Assembly (NCBI GenBank): GCA_948473085.1
Contig: CAOKWH010000010.1
Span: 1-64,000, forward strand
Length of the DNA: 64,000 bases
Source of the DNA: an uncultured Clostridia bacterium
GTDB taxonomy: Bacteria > Bacillota > Clostridia > Oscillospirales > Ruminococcaceae
Reading direction: 5' to 3'
The notes under the pieces were generated by a model. It was not told the DNA's origin. It did not search any database and worked only from the letters and a program-made list of their open reading frames with translations. This document shows positions 9,440 through 16,818 of the stretch, piece by piece; position 1 is the first letter of the stretch, and the number at the start of each line of letters is the position of its first letter. Position numbers and translations under genes: made by a program.

Positions 9440-9494
9440 GCAGACGCCTGCATAACAGCCGCAAAAGTGGATAGGCTAAGTGGAGAGGGTATTC

Positions 9495-9535
9495 GTGACT
9501 TGGTCACTGACGCAATCCGCCAGGCAGAATATAAT
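9495..9535 (+). promoter_or_regulatory. trxA promoter with GTGAC-N3-GTCAC palindrome
   Basis: The palindrome GTGAC-TTG-GTCAC occupies 9495-9507. A perfect -10 TATAAT lies at 9530-9535, exactly 22 bp after the palindrome. The -35 position (CTGACG) is weak. The centre would fall near -41, as in class II Crp/Fnr-activated promoters. The same palindrome is found before the reductase and desulfoferrodoxin genes. Confidence 0.6.
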
Positions 9536-9594
9536 AAGCATAGAGGAATACAGAGTAGCCCCTGGGGCTTACATAAGGAAAGGAGACCAGAGTA

Positions 9595-9906
9595 ATGAGC
9601 GTTATCACAATTACAAAGGAAAATTTTGAAACTGAGGTCCTGAAAAGTGAGGTTCCGGTGCTGCTGGACTTCTGGGCAACCTGGTGCGGCCCCTGCAGAA
9701 TGGTGTCCCCCATTGTGGACGAAATTGCCGAGGAATCGAACGGCAGCTACAAGGTGGGCAAAATCAATGTGGATGAGCAGCCCGAGCTGGCTTCCCAGTT
9801 CCGTGTAATGTCCATCCCCACCCTGGTTGTAATGAAGAATGGCCAGCTGCACAAGAGCACCGTAGGCATGCAGCCCAAGGAGGCCATCCTTACCCTGTTT
9901 AACTAA
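9595..9906 (+). CDS. trxA: Thioredoxin
   Basis: 103 residues, a single thioredoxin fold with the active site Trp-Cys-Gly-Pro-Cys (Cys31, Cys34) and the cis-Pro segment Ser-Ile-Pro-Thr-Leu (about 74). It is a cytosolic dithiol reductant for ribonucleotide reductase, peroxiredoxins and others. AAAGGAG lies 7 nt before the ATG. It is monocistronic, with its own promoter and terminator. The likely partner reductase lies 3 kb away on the other strand. Confidence 0.96.
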   Translation: MSVITITKENFETEVLKSEVPVLLDFWATWCGPCRMVSPIVDEIAEESNGSYKVGKINVDEQPELASQFRVMSIPTLVVMKNGQLHKSTVGMQPKEAILTLFN

Positions 9907-9917
9907 ATAGATAGCGG

Positions 9918-9948
9918 GAAAGAGCGGGCTGGCTGGCCCGCTCTTTTT
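9918..9948 (+). terminator. Terminator after trxA
   Basis: AAGAGCGGGC pairs with GCCCGCTCTT around a TGGCTG loop and ends in T5. Confidence 0.9.
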
Positions 9949-10081
9949 ACATACATTCTTCTTTGGACCACAGAAGCTGGAAGCTGACCCTTCTTTGTGC
10001 TATACTATAAAAGAAAAAACGGTTTGGATGCAAGGCATCGGCCGAAAAAACATCGTAAAATAGACTGCAGGGGGCCTGTTT

Positions 10082-10501
10082 ATGGAACGACCGGTTGCCA
10101 TTGAAACCTGTTTGGGAGAGCTGCGCTTTCGGGACTGCATCTTTTTGGACAGTGTCAGGCAGGATGAACGAGGAGACCTCACCTTCTCCGGGGAGATTAA
10201 CGCGGATTTAACTTCCAAAGGCCGGGAAAACCGGCAGGGGAAAAAGTGGATTCCCTATACACTTACCTTTCAGCGGGTGTGCGCCTGCTTTAGCTGCGAG
10301 CTGGATACCTATGAAAATTTAGTTGGAAACGGCGCCTTTGCAGGCAGCGATTTTGATGTGATGGAAAACAGCCGGTGGCTAAAGGCGCTGCCGGTGCGCA
10401 AAGATTTTCCCAAAGAGAGCTGTAGGCATTATCGCCTGTTCACCTATGATATGGTCTATCATATTATTGCGGCCTCCTACCAGATGGAGGTCAATTTGTA
10501 A
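10082..10501 (+). CDS. Hypothetical protein, small soluble
   Basis: 139 residues. I do not recognise the family. It is rich in aromatic and charged residues, with no signal peptide or membrane segment. It is preceded by GCAGGGGG, and a TATACT -10 lies near 10001. It is followed 60 bp later by a DUF4253 protein and then an Imm22-like protein. All three look like cargo of a polymorphic-toxin immunity locus, although no toxin is present. That link is inference from size and company only. Confidence 0.6.
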   Translation: MERPVAIETCLGELRFRDCIFLDSVRQDERGDLTFSGEINADLTSKGRENRQGKKWIPYTLTFQRVCACFSCELDTYENLVGNGAFAGSDFDVMENSRWLKALPVRKDFPKESCRHYRLFTYDMVYHIIAASYQMEVNL

Positions 10502-10561
10502 CTGCTGCGGCAATCCTGTGCCGGTGGGGCCAGGCGTGGCAGAGAATGGAGGAGAAATGAG

Positions 10562-11329
10562 ATGGAAGTCCGGGATATTAAGGAGATGGACAGCGAACAA
10601 CTGGATGGGATACGCAGGCTGATGGAATATCTCTCCTGCCCCAGCCGGATGTTCCGCCCCATGGCGGACGATGGTGAGCTGATGGAGGCCTACTATGCCG
10701 CCCGGCAGCGAGGCAAACGGGAGGGCTTTACCCCCATGCTGGTGCGCTGTGATGAGCTACTGCTGGAGGGGATGCTGGAAAACAGCGACCCGGAAAGCGA
10801 GGAGGATTTTTCCCATCAGGCGGTGGAACAGTATCGCCAAAGCCTGCTGAGCCGCCGCCTTCCCAGTGGCGCTGTCATTCAGGAGGATCTGCTGGCGGGC
10901 GCAGCCCCGGCGGGGGATGGTGCTGGTATGCAGGAGGGCGGCGAGATTGAGGGCTTTTGTTCCTACTGGAGCGAAACAGGGGACCGCACCGATTTTGTGC
11001 TGCTGTGCGAAATTCCAGTGAAAAACCCCTGGGAGGTGTTTGCCTATCTGCCCATGGGCGGCTGGAACAACTGCCCGGCCCCGGCCAGAATGATGGCTGC
11101 CGCCAAACACTGGTATGAACAGTATGGCGCCATGCCCGCCGCTATGAGCCACAATATCCTGGAATTTGCCTTAGAGGAGAAGGTTCCGGCCGGGCAGTGC
11201 ATCACCCTGGCCCGGGAACAGAGCACCTTCTGCCCCGAGCGGGTGCTCACCTGCGGGGAGGACTGCTCGGTGGACCGTCTAGCTGGGGATTTGGCCCGCT
11301 CGAACCTCTGGTTTTTTATCTGGGATTGA
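10562..11329 (+). CDS. DUF4253 domain-containing protein
   Basis: 255 residues. The C-terminal 110 residues resemble DUF4253: Leu-Pro-Met-Gly-Gly-Trp-Asn-Asn-Cys-Pro, then a Trp-Tyr-Glu-Gln-Tyr-Gly-Ala segment, then Ala-x-Glu-Gln-x-x-Phe-Cys-Pro-Glu near residue 224. The N-terminal half is acidic and unassigned. The family has no firm biochemical role, and members are often found near toxin-immunity clusters. ATG was chosen for the GGAGG-type site just upstream. Confidence 0.75.
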   Translation: MEVRDIKEMDSEQLDGIRRLMEYLSCPSRMFRPMADDGELMEAYYAARQRGKREGFTPMLVRCDELLLEGMLENSDPESEEDFSHQAVEQYRQSLLSRRLPSGAVIQEDLLAGAAPAGDGAGMQEGGEIEGFCSYWSETGDRTDFVLLCEIPVKNPWEVFAYLPMGGWNNCPAPARMMAAAKHWYEQYGAMPAAMSHNILEFALEEKVPAGQCITLAREQSTFCPERVLTCGEDCSVDRLAGDLARSNLWFFIWD

Positions 11330-11382
11330 GGGTGGCTCTCCCATCGAGCAGGTTGGCATTTTTCGGGAGGGGTGTTGACAGG

Positions 11383-11784
11383 ATGGACAGGGATAAAAAT
11401 ATACTTGAACTTTTTGGCGGGATTTTTGAGTCGCAGCAAGCAGCGGAAGATTTTATGAAAATCGTGGATGGGGTACCGAAGCGGTTTATGGATGAGCTTT
11501 ACCTTCAGGGTAATTTTACAGGGCGGATTGAGATACGGTTTTTTGAGAAAAAGTCAAATGCGGCGGAGGAATTATTTAGAGACTTTCCTTACAGCGAAAA
11601 AATAATGGGTGCTTTGAAGGCAAAATTTGCAGACAAGGTAAAGCGCCGCATAAACACAGCCATTGTCCTCTATGATTTTGATTGGAAAGGGCACTTTTCC
11701 AATCACTTTTTAAGCCAAATGCGCGAAAAGAAAACCGATCAATACCATATTTTTCACATAGAAACAGTTTTCCCCTATCAGTGA
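11383..11784 (+). CDS. Imm22-like hypothetical protein
   Basis: 133 residues. It resembles immunity protein 22: an N-terminal Phe-x-Ser-x-x-x-Ala-x-x-Phe segment, a central Arg-Ile-Glu-Ile-Arg-Phe-Phe-Glu-Lys-Lys strand, then a helical Phe-Pro-Tyr-Ser-Glu-Lys-Ile stretch and a late Asn-Thr-Ala-Ile-Val-Leu-Tyr-Asp-Phe strand. The start is the ATG after GGGAGGGG. Base composition is lower in GC than its neighbours, which suggests recent arrival. The family call is from memory of the pattern and is tentative. Confidence 0.5.
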   Translation: MDRDKNILELFGGIFESQQAAEDFMKIVDGVPKRFMDELYLQGNFTGRIEIRFFEKKSNAAEELFRDFPYSEKIMGALKAKFADKVKRRINTAIVLYDFDWKGHFSNHFLSQMREKKTDQYHIFHIETVFPYQ

Positions 11785-12030
11785 CCCCCGCTTTATTGGA
11801 CAGGTATCCTGTGGCTATTTTGGCGGAGAAAATTCTATCTGCACCATCGCTCCAAGGAAGGATATGCCTGTGGTGCCCCTAACCGGATGCTGGATTTCGT
11901 TCTCGGATTTGGCGGACAACGGCCCGGCGAAAAAGAGGGCGCTGCCAGCGGTTATTTTAGTCCCCAAAAACTGTGTTAGCCTTTGAGGCCGATGGTACAA
12001 AAGGGAAAGAGGGATCCATCCCTTAGTACA
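11785..12030. other. Intergenic stretch without a supported gene
   Basis: Short open stretches exist on both strands, but none has a ribosome-binding site or a recognisable product. It may be the decayed end of another small gene. Confidence 0.4.
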
Positions 12031-12070
12031 AAAAGGATGGCAGACGCAATATACCGTCTGCCATCCTTTT
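12031..12070. terminator. Bidirectional terminator after the Crp/Fnr gene
   Basis: AAAAGGATGGCAGACG pairs with CGTCTGCCATCCTTTT around a short AT loop. It is a perfect 16-bp stem with A/T flanks on both sides. Confidence 0.9.
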
Positions 12071-12071
12071 C

Positions 12072-12749
12072 TTATATTGTCAGTTCCCGAAGTTTGTCCT
12101 TGTCAATGATGGTAATGCCGCCCCGGGACATTTCAATCATGCCCTCGCCGGCAAAGTATTTCAGCATCCGGGACACCACTTCCCGGGCGCTGCCCATATA
12201 TTTGGCAATATGTTCGTGGGTGAGGCTGATGCGGGGGTTGCCGGTTTTGGAGAACTCATCCAGCAAAAAGATGGCCAAGCGCTTATCAAAGCGCATGAAC
12301 AGCAGCTGTTCCATCGCCCACATAACATTGGAAAACCGGTCGATTACCAGGGCATAGGTGAAATTTTCGGCATAGATGTTCTGCTGGAGCAGGTGATGGT
12401 ACTGGGCCGAGGGAATGAGCAGGGCCTCGGTGTCCTCCTCGGCCTCGACACAGACATCGAAGGTGATGTTGTCCAGGATGCAGGAGGCGGACAGCACACA
12501 AAATTCCTGCGGCCCCAGCCGGTACAAGGTAATCTCCTTCCCCTCCGAGGAGAGCATGAACACCCGCAGGCCGCCGGTTTTTATCAACACTACGCCGATG
12601 CAGCTGTATTCGCCGTTGTGGATAATGTCCCCCTTTTTATAGCTGATGGCATAGAGGTTTTCGGCCAGGTAGGCCTGCTGTTCCGGGGAAAGCTTTTCCC
12701 AGAATGTATAGGAGCTTTTGGCAAGCTGCAGGTCGTTTTCAGCAAGCAT
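12072..12749 (-). CDS. Crp/Fnr family transcriptional regulator
   Basis: 225 residues. It has an N-terminal cyclic-nucleotide-binding-type beta roll (about 25-120), a long dimerisation helix (about 125-155) and a C-terminal winged helix. The recognition helix reads Ala-Arg-Glu-Val-Val-Ser-Arg, with the Glu, Ser and Arg positions of the Fnr class. Cysteines occur at about 45, 84, 90 and 98 but do not form the classical N-terminal Fnr iron-sulfur motif, so the signal is unknown. ATG at 12749 has GGGAGGTGA upstream. It lies 142 bp downstream of the reductase gene and is the best candidate to read the GTGAY-N3-RTCAC sites. Confidence 0.9.
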   Translation of the reverse strand: MLAENDLQLAKSSYTFWEKLSPEQQAYLAENLYAISYKKGDIIHNGEYSCIGVVLIKTGGLRVFMLSSEGKEITLYRLGPQEFCVLSASCILDNITFDVCVEAEEDTEALLIPSAQYHHLLQQNIYAENFTYALVIDRFSNVMWAMEQLLFMRFDKRLAIFLLDEFSKTGNPRISLTHEHIAKYMGSAREVVSRMLKYFAGEGMIEMSRGGITIIDKDKLRELTI

Positions 12750-12785
12750 AGAGGTCACCTCCCAGTGGATTTGTAGGATACTATC

Positions 12786-12814
12786 ATTGTAGTACATTTT
12801 CCGCTTGCTGGCAA
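12786..12814 (-). promoter_or_regulatory. Promoter of the Crp/Fnr gene
   Basis: On the minus strand: TTGCCA, 17 bp, TACAAT. It lies between the reductase gene and the regulator, so the regulator can be transcribed on its own. A hairpin (CTGCCGCC/GGCGGCAG) lies just upstream at about 12846-12880. Confidence 0.7.
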
Positions 12815-12891
12815 TGGGGATAAGCATCTTTTCAGATGCAAACTGCCGCCCGGTGGCAAGGAACACCACAGGCGGCAGGGGAGGGGAAGGC

Positions 12892-13752
12892 CTATTTCTT
12901 TTTGCGTATAGCGGCTACAATGCTGGTGCCGGCCTGCGCCCCTTGATACACTGCTTTGGCAATCTGGAGCATGCCGCCGGTGCAATCCCCAGCGGCGTAC
13001 AGGCCGGGAACATTGGTGGCCATTGTTTCGTCCACCAGAATACGGTTCCCCTCGGTGGCGGCGCCCAGCTTTTTGGCCAGGTCGGTGCTGCCGGCTACGC
13101 CCACGGCAATAAATACGCCGCTGATGTCAATCTGCTCGCCATCCTCAAATACGGCCCGTTCCACCACGCCGTCCCCGGCAAATTCGGCAATCTTGCGGTT
13201 GTCCACCTTGGCGCCCCCGGGCAGGATTCCGGTGAGCTCGGCCCCGTTGGTCAGGATGGTCACACTGCCCACCACCGGCAGCAGCTCGGCTGCCTCATGC
13301 ATGGCATATTCGCCGCTGCCCAGTACAGCTACATCCTTGCCCCGGTAGAAAAAGGCGTCGCAGACGGCGCAGTAGCTGACGCCGTGGCCCTCCAAATCCT
13401 TCAGGCCGGGGATGTTCGGGGTGGAGCGGGAGGCGCCGGTGGCCAGCAGCACATAGTCGGCCTCCAGCACCTGGGTTTTGGTGGATACCTGCAGCTTGGC
13501 GCCGTAGCCAATGCCCACCACTTCGTCACTGATTAGTGTTACACCGGCATGCTTGGCCTGGGCAATGCCGTTGTCTACCAGAGTTTTAGCGTCCACCGGC
13601 TGGGCGAAGCCGTAGTAGTTTTCAATCTTTTCCGCCTTGCCCAGCGCACCATAGCCACTGCCAATAACAGTGGTGTCAATGCCCGCCCGGGCGGTATACA
13701 GTGATGCCGATATGCCCGCCGGGCCGTTGCCAATGATGATAACAGTGCTCAT
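12892..13752 (-). CDS. Thioredoxin reductase-like flavoprotein, atypical
   Basis: 286 residues, shorter than NADPH thioredoxin reductase (about 310). It has the N-terminal FAD motif Gly-Asn-Gly-Pro-Ala-Gly, the redox pair Cys128-Ala-Val-Cys131, and the C-terminal FAD motif Ala-Ala-Gly-Asp-Cys. The second dinucleotide site keeps Gly-Ser-Gly-Glu-Tyr-Ala, but the His-Arg-Arg-x-x-x-Arg phosphate-binding motif is replaced by Thr-Asn-Gly-Ala-Glu-Leu-Thr-Gly and the domain is shortened. The known ferredoxin-dependent flavin thioredoxin reductases of clostridia show this kind of loss, so ferredoxin may be the donor (inference). It carries the GTGAY palindrome upstream. Confidence 0.85.
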   Translation of the reverse strand: MSTVIIIGNGPAGISASLYTARAGIDTTVIGSGYGALGKAEKIENYYGFAQPVDAKTLVDNGIAQAKHAGVTLISDEVVGIGYGAKLQVSTKTQVLEADYVLLATGASRSTPNIPGLKDLEGHGVSYCAVCDAFFYRGKDVAVLGSGEYAMHEAAELLPVVGSVTILTNGAELTGILPGGAKVDNRKIAEFAGDGVVERAVFEDGEQIDISGVFIAVGVAGSTDLAKKLGAATEGNRILVDETMATNVPGLYAAGDCTGGMLQIAKAVYQGAQAGTSIVAAIRKKK

Positions 13753-13789
13753 TACAAATCAGTCCCCCTTTAATTTCTACCTGTATTTT

Positions 13790-13826
13790 ATTATAAAAAC
13801 CGGTAAATATTCAGTGATATAATCAC
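13790..13826 (-). promoter_or_regulatory. Reductase promoter with GTGAT-N3-ATCAC palindrome
   Basis: The palindrome lies at 13814-13826. On the minus strand a -10 TATAAT (13790-13795) follows 18 bp later, and an alternative TAAAAT (13785-13790) follows 23 bp later. No good -35 is present. It is the third copy of the trxA-type site. Confidence 0.55.
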
Positions 13827-13892
13827 ACTGTCCGGGCAAAAAAAGACCGGCCATTGCGGCCGGTCCATATAAAAATTTGGAAGGGAGTTGGC

Positions 13893-14276
13893 TTATTGAA
13901 TCTCGGTCATCCACAGGCCGTGCAGGTTGCAGTACTCGTAGGCACGCAGGGCCACTTCACCCTCGGCCAGTACAAACTGGGCCTGAGGCTCATCAGTGTG
14001 GGAGAACACTCTCTCATGGCCACCAAGGTTGGTTTCCAGGTAAACCATGGTAATCAGGTGGGCCTCGGTCATGGGGTGGGCTACCTCGCCAACCTTTACT
14101 GTAACCTTGTTGCCCTCCACTGTCACAAGGGGAACATGCTTTTCACCAGCGCCGTCCGAGGTGTTGGGCAGCAGTTCTGTCAGCTCCTCTCCGCAGCAGA
14201 GCATCTTTGCGCCGGCATCCACATACTTGGAGATTACAGCTCCACACTTGTTGCATTTAAAAAACTTCTTTGCCAT
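13893..14276 (-). CDS. dfx: Desulfoferrodoxin (superoxide reductase)
   Basis: 127 residues, two-iron class. Centre I is Cys8, Cys11, Cys27, Cys28 (rubredoxin-like). Centre II, the superoxide-reducing site, is His47 (Glu-Lys-His-Val-Pro), His67, His73, Cys116 and His119. It reduces superoxide to peroxide without releasing oxygen, using electrons from rubredoxin or similar carriers. TAGGAG precedes the ATG. The promoter carries both the GTGAC palindrome and a Fur/PerR-like palindrome. Confidence 0.97.
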   Translation of the reverse strand: MAKKFFKCNKCGAVISKYVDAGAKMLCCGEELTELLPNTSDGAGEKHVPLVTVEGNKVTVKVGEVAHPMTEAHLITMVYLETNLGGHERVFSHTDEPQAQFVLAEGEVALRAYEYCNLHGLWMTEIQ

Positions 14277-14325
14277 AATGAAACACTCCTATAAATCAGA
14301 TTTTCTTATGGATACTAGACTATTA

Positions 14326-14344
14326 AACAATAATGATAATTGTT
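14326..14344. promoter_or_regulatory. Fur/PerR-like operator in the dfx leader
   Basis: A 19-bp near-palindrome, AACAATAAT-G-ATAATTGTT, with one mismatch between arms. It resembles Fur-family boxes built from ATAAT repeats. It would lie at about +8 to +26 of the dfx transcript, a repressor position. Confidence 0.5.
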
Positions 14345-14358
14345 CCTGTATTGTCTTT

Positions 14359-14399
14359 AGTATACTGCCATATCAATAAAATCTCTGTGACTAAGTCAC
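14359..14399 (-). promoter_or_regulatory. dfx promoter with GTGAC-N3-GTCAC palindrome
   Basis: The palindrome GTGAC-TAA-GTCAC lies at 14387-14399, extended by one more pair to TGTGAC/GTCACA. On the minus strand -10 TATACT (14359-14364) follows exactly 22 bp later, the same spacing as at trxA. No good -35 box is present. Confidence 0.65.
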
Positions 14400-14576
14400 A
14401 AAAAAGAAGAAAATCCGGCCTATTTTCCACCGACCGGCAGGCCGGGACCCTATAGGGATAGAAATATCCGGCGGTTTGGTGGAGGCCACGGGGCCAAATG
14501 GTCGTTTTTTACAAGAAACAGGCACGGAGTTCCATAGGTTTGTATAAAAATTCCAGTGTTTTTTCAGAAAAATAGA

Positions 14577-14604
14577 TTGAAATTAAACCTTTGAATGCTA
14601 TAAT
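14577..14604 (+). promoter_or_regulatory. Promoter of murA
   Basis: TTGAAA (14577-14582), 16 bp, TATAAT (14599-14604). Confidence 0.7.
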
Positions 14605-14722
14605 AAAAGTGGCGAGCTGCCGTCTGCTTTAAAAGAGGGCTGCGTGCCGGTTTAGATGGATGATAATAAGGGCAGGATTTACCGCCTACCAGGAAATAGA
14701 ACAGGATATGGGAGATGTTGTA

Positions 14723-16006
14723 ATGGAGAAATATGTTGTTGCCGGCGGCGCCGTGTTAAAGGGAGAGGTGACCATCAGCGGCGCTAAAAATGCGGTTGTT
14801 GCCATCCTTCCGGCCACCATTTTGGCCAGGGGCAGGTGTGTGATTGAAAACATCCCCAACATCAGCGATGTAACAGCCCTGCTGAATATTTTGCGGGATC
14901 TGGGGGCCAAGGTACGCCTGCTGAACAAGACCACAGTGGAGATTGACACCACCAACATCACCGAGCCGGTGGTGCCCCATGAGCTGGCCAAGCACCTGCG
15001 TGCCTCCTACTACTTTTTGGGGTCGCTGCTGGGCCGCTGCGGCCGGGCCAATGTATCGCTGCCCGGGGGCTGCAACTTTGGCGTGCGCCCCATCGACCAG
15101 CACATCAAGGGCTTTAAGGCCCTGGGGGCCGATGTTTCGGTGGATTACGGCATGGTAAATGTGGAGAGCCAGGAGCTGCGGGGGGACCATATCTACTTCG
15201 ATGTGGTTTCGGTGGGGGCCACTATCAATGTGATGCTGGCGGCTGTCCGGGCCAAGGGTATTACCATTATGGAAAATGTGGCCAAGGAGCCGCATATTGT
15301 GGATTTGGCCAACTTTTTAAACTCGATGGGCGCCGATATCCGGGGCGCCGGTACCGATATTATCAAAATTCACGGTGTGGATGTCATGCATGGCACAGAA
15401 TACTCCATCATTCCCGACCAGATTGAGGCTGGCACTTATATGGTGGCTGCGGCTGCCACTGGCGGTGATGTGCTTATCCGCAATGTGATTCCCAAGCATC
15501 TGGAATCCATCACCGACAAGTTGCAGAAGGCCGGCGCCGTTGTGGAAGAGTTTGATGATTCCATCCGGGTGTCCCGCCCCGGCCCGCTTGTGCGGGTGAA
15601 TGTAAAAACCATGCCTCATCCGGGCTTTCCCACCGATATGCAGCCCCAGATAACCACCATGCTTTGTTTTGCCCAGGGCCCCAGCATTATCACCGAGGGG
15701 GTTTGGGACAACCGCTTTAAGTATGTGGATGAGCTGCGGCGCATGGGCGCCAACATCCAGGTGGACGGCAAGGTGGCCGTGGTGGAGGGCGTGGAACGCC
15801 TGACCGGCGCCCCGGTGCGGGCGCTGGATCTCCGGGCCGGCGCCGCTGTACTGATAGCCGGGCTGATGGCCGAGGGCCAAACCGAGATTGAGGATATCTA
15901 TCATATCGAGCGCGGGTACTCCAACCTGGTGGAAAAGCTGATCCATCTGGGGGCAGATATCCGCAAGGTCCATTTCCCGGATGGGGAAATTGGGCGGGTG
16001 CTCTAA
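14723..16006 (+). CDS. murA: UDP-N-acetylglucosamine 1-carboxyvinyltransferase
   Basis: 427 residues, normal for MurA. It transfers enolpyruvate from PEP to UDP-GlcNAc, the first committed step of peptidoglycan synthesis. The catalytic cysteine is Cys117 in Pro-Gly-Gly-Cys-Asn-Phe-Gly, so the enzyme should be fosfomycin-sensitive in principle. Lys22 lies in Ser-Gly-Ala-Lys-Asn-Ala. The frame is open to 14660, but ATG 14723 behind GGGAGATG gives the family N-terminus. A small GRAM-like gene follows 24 bp later. Confidence 0.96.
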   Translation: MEKYVVAGGAVLKGEVTISGAKNAVVAILPATILARGRCVIENIPNISDVTALLNILRDLGAKVRLLNKTTVEIDTTNITEPVVPHELAKHLRASYYFLGSLLGRCGRANVSLPGGCNFGVRPIDQHIKGFKALGADVSVDYGMVNVESQELRGDHIYFDVVSVGATINVMLAAVRAKGITIMENVAKEPHIVDLANFLNSMGADIRGAGTDIIKIHGVDVMHGTEYSIIPDQIEAGTYMVAAAATGGDVLIRNVIPKHLESITDKLQKAGAVVEEFDDSIRVSRPGPLVRVNVKTMPHPGFPTDMQPQITTMLCFAQGPSIITEGVWDNRFKYVDELRRMGANIQVDGKVAVVEGVERLTGAPVRALDLRAGAAVLIAGLMAEGQTEIEDIYHIERGYSNLVEKLIHLGADIRKVHFPDGEIGRVL

Positions 16007-16030
16007 TGTAGAAAAGGAGGCTTTTGAGAA

Positions 16031-16360
16031 ATGGCAGCACAGTTGGAACTCCGTGTAGGTGAAACGGTGGAGAAGGAACAGAAGGGCGACTATTGGGAGG
16101 GCGGCCTGCTCCTGCGCCAAAGACCGGGGAAGTACTGGTTTACCAACCAGCGCATTGTTTTCCAGGGCGGGTTTGGTGTCGGCTCAGCTTTTGAATTGGA
16201 TTATACCAATATCCAATCGGTGGAGCTTTGCAATGTCGGCCCAACCATCCGCTTTTTGCCCACCGGCCTCAAGGTGCATACCCGGGACGGCAATGCTTAT
16301 GTCCTGTCGCTGATGAAGCGCAAGGAGATTCTGGCGCTGATTGAATCCAAAATCCGATAG
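16031..16360 (+). CDS. GRAM/PH-like domain protein
   Basis: 109 residues, all beta. The segment Tyr-Trp-Phe-Thr-Asn-Gln-Arg-Ile-Val-Phe (about 37-46) followed by Leu-Asp-Tyr-Thr-Asn-Ile-Gln-Ser-Val is typical of bacterial GRAM/PH-like domains. These domains often bind lipid or protein partners. AAGGAGG lies 9 nt before the ATG. It probably shares the murA transcript. The role is unknown. Confidence 0.7.
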   Translation: MAAQLELRVGETVEKEQKGDYWEGGLLLRQRPGKYWFTNQRIVFQGGFGVGSAFELDYTNIQSVELCNVGPTIRFLPTGLKVHTRDGNAYVLSLMKRKEILALIESKIR

Positions 16361-16368
16361 CGTTCCCC

Positions 16369-16400
16369 AGGCGTGTGCTGGCAGAGGCGCACGCCTTTTT
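16369..16400 (+). terminator. Terminator after the murA operon
   Basis: AGGCGTGTGC pairs with GCGCACGCCT (one G-T), followed by T5. Confidence 0.8.
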
Positions 16401-16404
16401 GGTT

Positions 16405-16713
16405 GCTGTGGCCTGTTATCAAAGCCCCAGGAGGTCAAATTCCATACAGTCCAGGCAGAGATGCTGTTCCAGTCCCGTTGCAGCAGGACGCCATCCACCT
16501 GTTCTGCCCCATACAGGGCGTCCAAGGTGGGGTAGTTTTGCTCACCGCTTTGCTGTGCCGCTGTTCCGCAGCGCTGGAAGAAGCAGTGGCTGCTGTAGAT
16601 AATAATCATATAGTTCCAGGGCTTATCCACAAAAGAGAGGCGTAGTTCGGCCCCGCATGTTGGATACTGCAAAGCGGCAGTTTTTTTATCTCTTCCACTG
16701 TATATACAGGCAT
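16405..16713 (-). pseudogene. Frameshifted small gene, unknown family
   Basis: An ATG at 16713 has a strong GGAGGTG site and starts Met-Pro-Val-Tyr-Thr-Val-Glu-Glu-Ile-Lys-Lys, but that frame stops after about 35 codons. At an A7 run (16681-16687 as T7 on the + strand) a -1 shift leads into a frame of more than 90 codons of normal-looking protein, with a CGAELRLSFVDKPWNY-type segment and Cys-Phe-Phe-Gln-Arg-Cys. The 3' end runs toward the murA-operon terminator without a clear natural stop. It is read as a decaying gene, with programmed slippage or phase variation as an alternative. Confidence 0.45.
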
Positions 16714-16818
16714 TGTGACACCTCCTGTTGGAATGGGGACGGATAATAAAGAGGGGCAGAACCCCAGCGGCAGGCTGTTTTGGATAGCGGGAAAATAATG
16801 AAACCGGAGGCGGAAATT

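Noticed and set aside
9495..9507. Reading the GTGAC palindromes as classical Crp (TGTGA-N6-TCACA) sites
   Set aside because: The spacing between half-sites is 3-5 bp depending on how arms are drawn, one base short of the classical centre, so only a Crp/Fnr-like variant is proposed.
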